Below are positions 34,150-38,263 of a DNA stretch of 38,263 nucleotides, in pieces. Location: assembly GCA_017744495.1 (NCBI GenBank), contig JAGIBE010000199.1, positions 1 through 38,263 of the forward strand, given 5' to 3'. Every line of letters begins with the position of its first letter. Position 1 is the first letter of the stretch. The position numbers and the translations under genes were made by a program. The DNA is from Caulobacter sp. Its GTDB lineage: Bacteria; Pseudomonadota; Alphaproteobacteria; Caulobacterales; Caulobacteraceae. The notes under the pieces are model-generated. The model saw nothing but the letters and a program-made list of their open reading frames with translations, did no database searches and was not told the origin of the DNA.

Positions 34150-34881
34150 GTGTTGAACACCGCCGAACAGGAAGCCTGGAGCTTCCTCAGCAAGGCCCCG
34201 CACTATGCGGGACCGGACGAGGTCGAGGCGCATTTCGGGCGGGCGATCGCGGCCTTCGGCTACGACCGCTTCTGCGCCACCCTGATCAACGCCGAGCAGC
34301 TGGGCCGCGAGCCGCCCACCTTGAGCCGCCGGGACTTCGACGCCTGGGACGCCCGCTACTGGGGCGAGCGGCACGTGGTCCACGACCCGTGCATCAAGCT
34401 GCTGCAGAAATCGACCCGGTCGTTCGCCTGGACCGACGCCAAGCCGCTGGGCGACAACCGCGCCCGGGCCATGTGGGGCGAGGCGTCGGAGTTCGGCATG
34501 AACGACGGCTATGTCGTCCGCGTGTTCGGCCCGGCCGGCCACCTGGTGCTGATCCGCATGGCCACCCAGGCCCCCGACACCGATCCCACCGCCCGCGCCG
34601 TGATCGAGAGCCTGGCCACGGTGTTCGGCACGATCATGCTCAAGCACTGGGAGCTGCAGGACGACAACCCGGACTACGGGGTGATCTCTGAACGCCAGGC
34701 CCAGTGCCTGTACTGGGCCAGCCGGGGCAAGACCGACTGGGAGATCGGCGCGATCCTCACCCTCTCGCCCCGGACGGTGCACCACCACATCGAGGCGGCC
34801 AAGAAGCGACTGGGGGTGGTGAAGCGGCAGGAAGCGGTGATGAAGGCCGGGGAGCTGGGGCTGCTGGCGAAGGTGGGGTGA
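34150..34881 (+). CDS. LuxR-family quorum-sensing-type regulator (LuxR solo)
   Basis: 243 residues from GTG 34150 (TTG at 34153 is an alternative). The N-terminal autoinducer-binding domain has W66, Y70, D79 and W94 with exactly the spacing of TraR W57, Y61, D70, W85, the residues that hold the acyl-homoserine lactone head group. The C-terminal HTH (about 175-235, SERQAQCLYWASRGKTDWEIGAILTLSPRTVHHHIEAAKKRLGV) is a normal LuxR domain. No luxI-type synthase is in the window. Confidence 0.92.
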   Translation: MLNTAEQEAWSFLSKAPHYAGPDEVEAHFGRAIAAFGYDRFCATLINAEQLGREPPTLSRRDFDAWDARYWGERHVVHDPCIKLLQKSTRSFAWTDAKPLGDNRARAMWGEASEFGMNDGYVVRVFGPAGHLVLIRMATQAPDTDPTARAVIESLATVFGTIMLKHWELQDDNPDYGVISERQAQCLYWASRGKTDWEIGAILTLSPRTVHHHIEAAKKRLGVVKRQEAVMKAGELGLLAKVG

Positions 34882-35005
34882 GCCGGCGGCGCCGCAAACC
34901 GCCGCAGCGTTGTGTATGAACGCAAACGACACTGCTCTCGCATAACACGGGTCGTTGTCAAATCCCTCAACCGCCCGCATGCTGCGGCCACGACGGAGGG
35001 GCGAA

Positions 35006-35731
35006 ATGGCGACGATGGAACTGGGCCAAAGGCCTGCGGCGCACGTGGGGCGGCGCTTTTACCTGATCATGTCGCTGTTGATGGCGGCTGTGATCATCGG
35101 CGGCTTCTCGACCACCGTGCCCGAGGACTTCACCCACGTGCCGGGTCTGCCGCTGCTGCTTCACGTGCACGGGGCGGTCTTCACCCTCTGGATTTTCGTC
35201 TTCGTGGCCCAGCCGGCCTTCATCGCCCGCGGCTCTCTGAAGCTGCATCGGCAGATCGGCATGTTCGGCGCGGCCCTGGCCGGGTTGATGGTGATCATGG
35301 GCCTGGCCGCCACGATCTTCGCGATCCGCAACCACTTCGTCCCGGCGTTCTTCCCGCCGACCGGGTTCCTGGTGATGAACGTCATCGGGATCCTGGCGTT
35401 CGGCGGCCTGGTCGCCGGGGGCGTGGCCCTGAGGCGCAAGCCCGAATGGCACAAGCGCCTGATGCTGTGCGCCACCGTCTCGATCCTGGGACCGGGTCTG
35501 GGCCGGTTGCTGCCGATGCCCGCCATGGGCGCGGCCGCGCCGCTGGTGATGGTCGGCTGCATCTTCGCCTTCGCCCTGGCCGGTCCCGTCGCCGACCTGA
35601 TCGCGCGCCGGCGCGTTCATCCGGCCTATGCCTGGGGCGTGACGGTGATCGTGCTCAGCAACGTCCTGGTGATACCGTTGGCGGCGACGCCAGCCGCGGC
35701 GGCGGCGCTACGGATGCTGACCGCGTCCTAG
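35006..35731 (+). CDS. Multi-pass inner-membrane protein, unknown function
   Basis: 241 residues from ATG 35006, with GGAGGGG at a good distance; a start at 34955 would lack one. About seven membrane segments. Conserved-looking histidines occur at LLLHVHGAVFTLW, SLKLHRQIGMFG and RKPEWHKRLMLCATVSILGPGLGRL, a pattern common in uncharacterised proteobacterial membrane proteins and reminiscent of heme- or metal-binding bundles. I do not recognise a named domain. It is convergent with the crotonase gene, with a 4-base overlap of the ends. Confidence 0.8.
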   Translation: MATMELGQRPAAHVGRRFYLIMSLLMAAVIIGGFSTTVPEDFTHVPGLPLLLHVHGAVFTLWIFVFVAQPAFIARGSLKLHRQIGMFGAALAGLMVIMGLAATIFAIRNHFVPAFFPPTGFLVMNVIGILAFGGLVAGGVALRRKPEWHKRLMLCATVSILGPGLGRLLPMPAMGAAAPLVMVGCIFAFALAGPVADLIARRRVHPAYAWGVTVIVLSNVLVIPLAATPAAAAALRMLTAS

Positions 35732-36468
35732 CCCCTTTTGAACAGCGCCGCCCGCTTGGCCATGAACGCCGCGATCGCCTCGCGGTGATCGGCGCTGGCC
35801 ACCAGGGCCGGCAGCTCTTCCTCGACGTACGAGCGCCCGTCGACCACGCGCTTGGTGGCCTCCACGGCCAGCGGCGCGCGGGAGGCGATCCATTCGGCCA
35901 GGTGGAAGGCCTCGGGCAGGAGCCGTTCGGGCGGATGAACGGCGGTGACGATCCCGTCGGCCAGGGCGCGCTCGGGTCCGAACTGGGCGCCGGTCAGGAG
36001 GTGAGCCTTGGCGCGCGCCACGCCGATCAGTCGGGGCAGGCGTGTGACCGAGGCCATCAGCCCGATATTGACCCCCGATGCGGCGAACGCCGCCCGGTCG
36101 CTGGCCAGGCGGATGTCGCAGGCCAGGGCCCGCTCCAGCCCGCCGCCGAAGCACCAACCGTCGATCGCCGCGATGGTCGGCACGCGCAGGCCTTCGATCC
36201 AGTCCATCAGTCGGTTGAAGTTCTCGACCGCCGCCAGGGCGTCCGGCGCGCTGCGCCCATGGGCCTCGCGCAGGTCGTCGCCGGCGCAGAACACCCCGCC
36301 CCGGCCGGTCAGCACCAAGGCGCGGGTCTCGCGGTCGGCGGTGATCTCCTCGAGGATCTTCACCAGCTGGGCCCGCACGGCCAGCCCCAAGGCGTTTGCC
36401 GGCGGGGCGTCCAGCTCCAGCAGCAGGATCGAGCCGGTGGGGCGGGTGACGTGGATCATCGCGCTCAT
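35728..36468 (-). CDS. Enoyl-CoA hydratase/isomerase family (crotonase fold) protein, atypical active site
   Basis: 246 residues from ATG 36468 (MSAMIHVTRPTG). The crotonase oxyanion hole is GGVFCAGDDL and GWCFGGGLERALACDIRLAS, and the first catalytic glutamate position is kept at E112. The second one is not: where hydratases have PEINLG, this protein has SGVNIG (G132). The C-terminal helical region is normal. It may be an isomerase or lyase variant, or a hydratase using other residues. It is divergent from ccr across 285 bases in which I saw no clear operator. Confidence 0.88.
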   Translation of the reverse strand: MSAMIHVTRPTGSILLLELDAPPANALGLAVRAQLVKILEEITADRETRALVLTGRGGVFCAGDDLREAHGRSAPDALAAVENFNRLMDWIEGLRVPTIAAIDGWCFGGGLERALACDIRLASDRAAFAASGVNIGLMASVTRLPRLIGVARAKAHLLTGAQFGPERALADGIVTAVHPPERLLPEAFHLAEWIASRAPLAVEATKRVVDGRSYVEEELPALVASADHREAIAAFMAKRAALFKRG

Positions 36469-36753
36469 CGGAGGACCGTGGCCGATGCGCGCCGGTTTGG
36501 AAAGCTGAGCCGCAGCTTGAGGTTTCGCTCGATCGCAGGTCGTTTCGCGCGCAACCATGCTGCGACGCAACAAGTTTCCGCTTGCCAGAGTCAAACACTT
36601 GTCACAGCTTGAACCGGCCCGGCGTGGGAAATCTCCCTGCCAAGCCCAGAAATGATGGAGCGGCGCCCCGGGCGATACGGTCCACGGAGCGTAGAGAGCC
36701 GATCGCGCGTTGTGTTGCAGCGCCGAAGACAGGTCGAGAGACTGGGGAGTGAG

Positions 36754-38025
36754 ATGAGCACCGCCGTCGCAGACAAGCCCGAGCCCGAGCTGAAGGACCT
36801 CTACGAGATCGGCGAGATCCCGCCGGCCTTTCACGTGCCGAAAACCATGTACGCCTGGGCCATCCGCAAGGAGCGCCACGGCAAGCCGTCCGAGGCCATG
36901 CAGGTCGAGGTGGTTCCCACCTGGGAGATCGGCGAGGACGAGGTGCTGGTGCTCGTGATGGCCGCGGGCGTCAACTACAACGGGATCTGGGCCGCGCTGG
37001 GCGAGCCGATCAGCCCGCTGGACGGCCACAAGCAGCCCTTCCATATCGCCGGCTCCGACGCCTCCGGCATCGTCTGGAAGGTGGGGGCCAAGGTCAAACG
37101 CTGGAAGCTGGGCGACGAAGTCGTCATTCACTGCAATCAGGACGATGGCGACGACGAGGAGTGCAACGGCGGCGACCCGATGTATTCGCCCAGCCAGCGC
37201 ATCTGGGGCTACGAGACGCCAGATGGCAGCTTCGCCCAGTTCTGCCGGGTGCAGTCGCGCCAGCTGATGCCGTGTCCCCGGCACCTGACCTGGGAAGAGG
37301 CCGCCTGCTACACCCTGACCCTGGCCACCGCCTACCGCATGCTGTTCGGCCACAAGCCGCATGAGCTGAAACCCGGCCAGAACGTGCTGGTCTGGGGGGC
37401 CTCGGGTGGCCTGGGCGTCTTCGCCGTGCAGCTGGCCGCCGTGGCCGGCGCGAATGCGATCGGCGTGGTCAGCGACGACGACAAGATCGACTTCGTGCGC
37501 AGCATGGGCGCCAAGGCGGTGCTGAACCGCAAGGAATTCAACTGCTGGGGACAGCTGCCCAAGGTCAACGGCCCCGAGTTCGCCGACTACATGAAGGAGA
37601 GCCGCAAGTTCGGCAAAGCCATTTGGCAGATCACCGGCAACAAGGACGTCGACCTGGTGTTCGAGCACCCGGGCGAGTCGACCTTCCCGGTCTCGGTGTT
37701 CGTCGTGAAGCGCGGCGGTATGGTCGCCATCTGCGCCGGCACCAGCGGCTTCAACCTGACCCTGGACGCCCGCTTCCTGTGGATGCGCCAGAAGCGCGTC
37801 CAGGGCAGCCACTTCGCCAATCTGATGCAGGCCAGCGCCGCCAATCAGCTGGTCATCGACCGCCGCGTGGACCCCTGCCTGTCGGAGGTCTTCCCCTGGG
37901 ACCAGATCCCCGCCGCCCACGAGAAGATGCTGGCTAACCAGCACCTGCCGGGGAACATGGCGGTGCTGGTCTGCGCCCAGCGTCCGGGGCTTAGGACGTT
38001 CGAGGAGGTGGTGGAGCTGGGGTAA
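36754..38025 (+). CDS. ccr: Crotonyl-CoA carboxylase/reductase
   Basis: 423 residues from ATG 36754, with GGGGAGTGAG upstream. The whole sequence fits Ccr rather than a plain zinc alcohol dehydrogenase: VPKTMYAWAIRKERHGKP, MAAGVNYNGIWAALGEPIS, HCNQDDGDDEECNGGDPMYSPSQRIWGYETPDGSFAQF and the NADPH loop VWGASGGLGVF. It reductively carboxylates crotonyl-CoA to ethylmalonyl-CoA, the key step of the ethylmalonyl-CoA pathway for acetyl-CoA assimilation. Other pathway genes (ethylmalonyl-CoA mutase, methylsuccinyl-CoA dehydrogenase, mesaconyl-CoA hydratase) are not in the window; the acyl-CoA dehydrogenase at 905-2053 is of the general type. Confidence 0.96.
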   Translation: MSTAVADKPEPELKDLYEIGEIPPAFHVPKTMYAWAIRKERHGKPSEAMQVEVVPTWEIGEDEVLVLVMAAGVNYNGIWAALGEPISPLDGHKQPFHIAGSDASGIVWKVGAKVKRWKLGDEVVIHCNQDDGDDEECNGGDPMYSPSQRIWGYETPDGSFAQFCRVQSRQLMPCPRHLTWEEAACYTLTLATAYRMLFGHKPHELKPGQNVLVWGASGGLGVFAVQLAAVAGANAIGVVSDDDKIDFVRSMGAKAVLNRKEFNCWGQLPKVNGPEFADYMKESRKFGKAIWQITGNKDVDLVFEHPGESTFPVSVFVVKRGGMVAICAGTSGFNLTLDARFLWMRQKRVQGSHFANLMQASAANQLVIDRRVDPCLSEVFPWDQIPAAHEKMLANQHLPGNMAVLVCAQRPGLRTFEEVVELG

Positions 38026-38026
38026 A

Positions 38027-38047
38027 CCCTCTCCCAGAGGGAGAGGG
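38027..38047. repeat. Perfect hairpin at the end of ccr / MFS gene
   Basis: CCCTCTCCC-AGA-GGGAGAGGG, one base after the ccr stop, followed on the plus strand by AAAAAA, the wrong side for a terminator of ccr. It resembles a mobile palindrome inserted at the 3' end of the convergent MFS gene. Confidence 0.75.
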
Positions 38048-38263
38048 AAAAAAGTGAGCCCTGCCGCCACCGCACCCGCCACGATCACCACCGGGACCAG
38101 AGCCCCGACCACCGCCGCGCCCGACGCGCCGCCGCCGATCAGCTCAGCGGCCGCCAGAGGCCCGAAGATCGAGCCCACCCGGCCGGCGGCCACCGCCGTT
38201 CCCACGCCCGTGGCCCGCACGGCGACAGGGTAGTAGGGCGGGGTCAGGCCGTAGAGCGTGAAC
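38048..38263 (-). CDS. MFS transporter, C-terminal part (cut by window edge; end unclear)
   Basis: Reading leftward from the window edge gives FTLYGLTPPYYPVAVRATGVGTAV and further hydrophobic helices (GSIFGPLAAAELIGGGASGAAVVGALVPVVIVAGAVAAGLTFF), typical of the last two membrane segments of an MFS transporter of the aromatic-acid/sugar type. After the TTTTTT tract at 38053-38048 the frame enters the hairpin and runs on without a stop through the antisense of ccr, so the real C-terminus cannot be fixed. I end the feature before the hairpin. Confidence 0.7.

Noticed and set aside
33112..34881. 589-codon plus-strand frame reading through repeat B into LuxR
   Set aside because: Its first half is a shifted frame of the glycosyltransferase; only the part from 34150 is a gene.
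35728..38220. 830-codon open frame on the minus strand
   Set aside because: Only its first part in this window (MFS end) and its last 246 codons (crotonase) look like protein; the middle is the antisense of ccr and is open because of high GC.

Overview
The window is a high-GC alphaproteobacterial chromosome segment. Protein wording and gene order (divergent rph / hrcA-grpE, rdgB-hemW-rsmI-yraN, msrA next to dnaN, 2-Tyr/Cys OhrR-like regulator, GTG/TTG starts, many short palindromic intergenic repeats) point to Caulobacter or a close relative in Caulobacteraceae; this taxonomic call is inference from the sequence alone. Codon use is strongly GC3-rich almost everywhere, with one clear exception at 30188-31117.

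Layout. 1-790 (minus): N-terminal part of a soluble globin-coupled chemoreceptor, cut by the window edge. 905-5866 (minus): acyl-CoA dehydrogenase, a subtilisin-like lipoprotein/autotransporter protease and an APC amino-acid permease. 6001-8296: a DUF1254/DUF1214 protein, a small DUF6356 membrane protein and a divergent Lrp/AsnC regulator. 8300-13736: an NTF2-like protein coupled to rlmN, a divergent TadG-like von Willebrand protein with a strong terminator, a 2-oxoglutarate/Fe(II) dioxygenase and an OmpA-type lipoprotein. 13817-18808: comM, gshB, a divergent HxlR regulator / NAD(P)-binding oxidoreductase pair, and a divergent HdeD-like membrane protein / OhrR-like MarR pair. 18894-22829 (minus): a compact run rdgB-hemW-rsmI-yraN-sirB1 with overlapping stops and starts. 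22979-24077: a putative small-protein / DUF2975 / XRE module. 24106-29144: rph, hrcA-grpE, a low-molecular-weight tyrosine phosphatase, msrA and dnaN. 29145-30187 is a 1-kb gene-free stretch packed with repeats, followed by a low-GC trypsin-like protease (30188-31117) that looks acquired. 31121-33931: TetR, then an LpxH-like phosphoesterase coupled to a GT4 glycosyltransferase. 34150-38263: a LuxR solo, a multi-pass membrane protein, a crotonase-fold protein, crotonyl-CoA carboxylase/reductase and the end of an MFS transporter.

How the genes fit together. Much of the window is housekeeping: replication clamp, protein quality control (hrcA, grpE, msrA), nucleotide sanitation (rdgB), rRNA modification (rlmN, rsmI), heme chaperoning (hemW), glutathione synthesis. 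Interspersed are five regulator/target pairs whose divergent intergenic regions or promoters carry visible inverted repeats (Lrp, HxlR, OhrR-like, TetR, XRE/DUF2975). ccr indicates an ethylmalonyl-CoA route, although no other gene of that pathway is seen here.

I did not see an obviously new multi-gene system. The best candidates for something undescribed are the repeat-flanked low-GC protease with its 1-kb upstream repeat cluster, the OhrR-like regulator with twin operators facing a DUF308 membrane protein instead of ohr, and the small-protein/DUF2975/XRE module with a possibly leaderless start.
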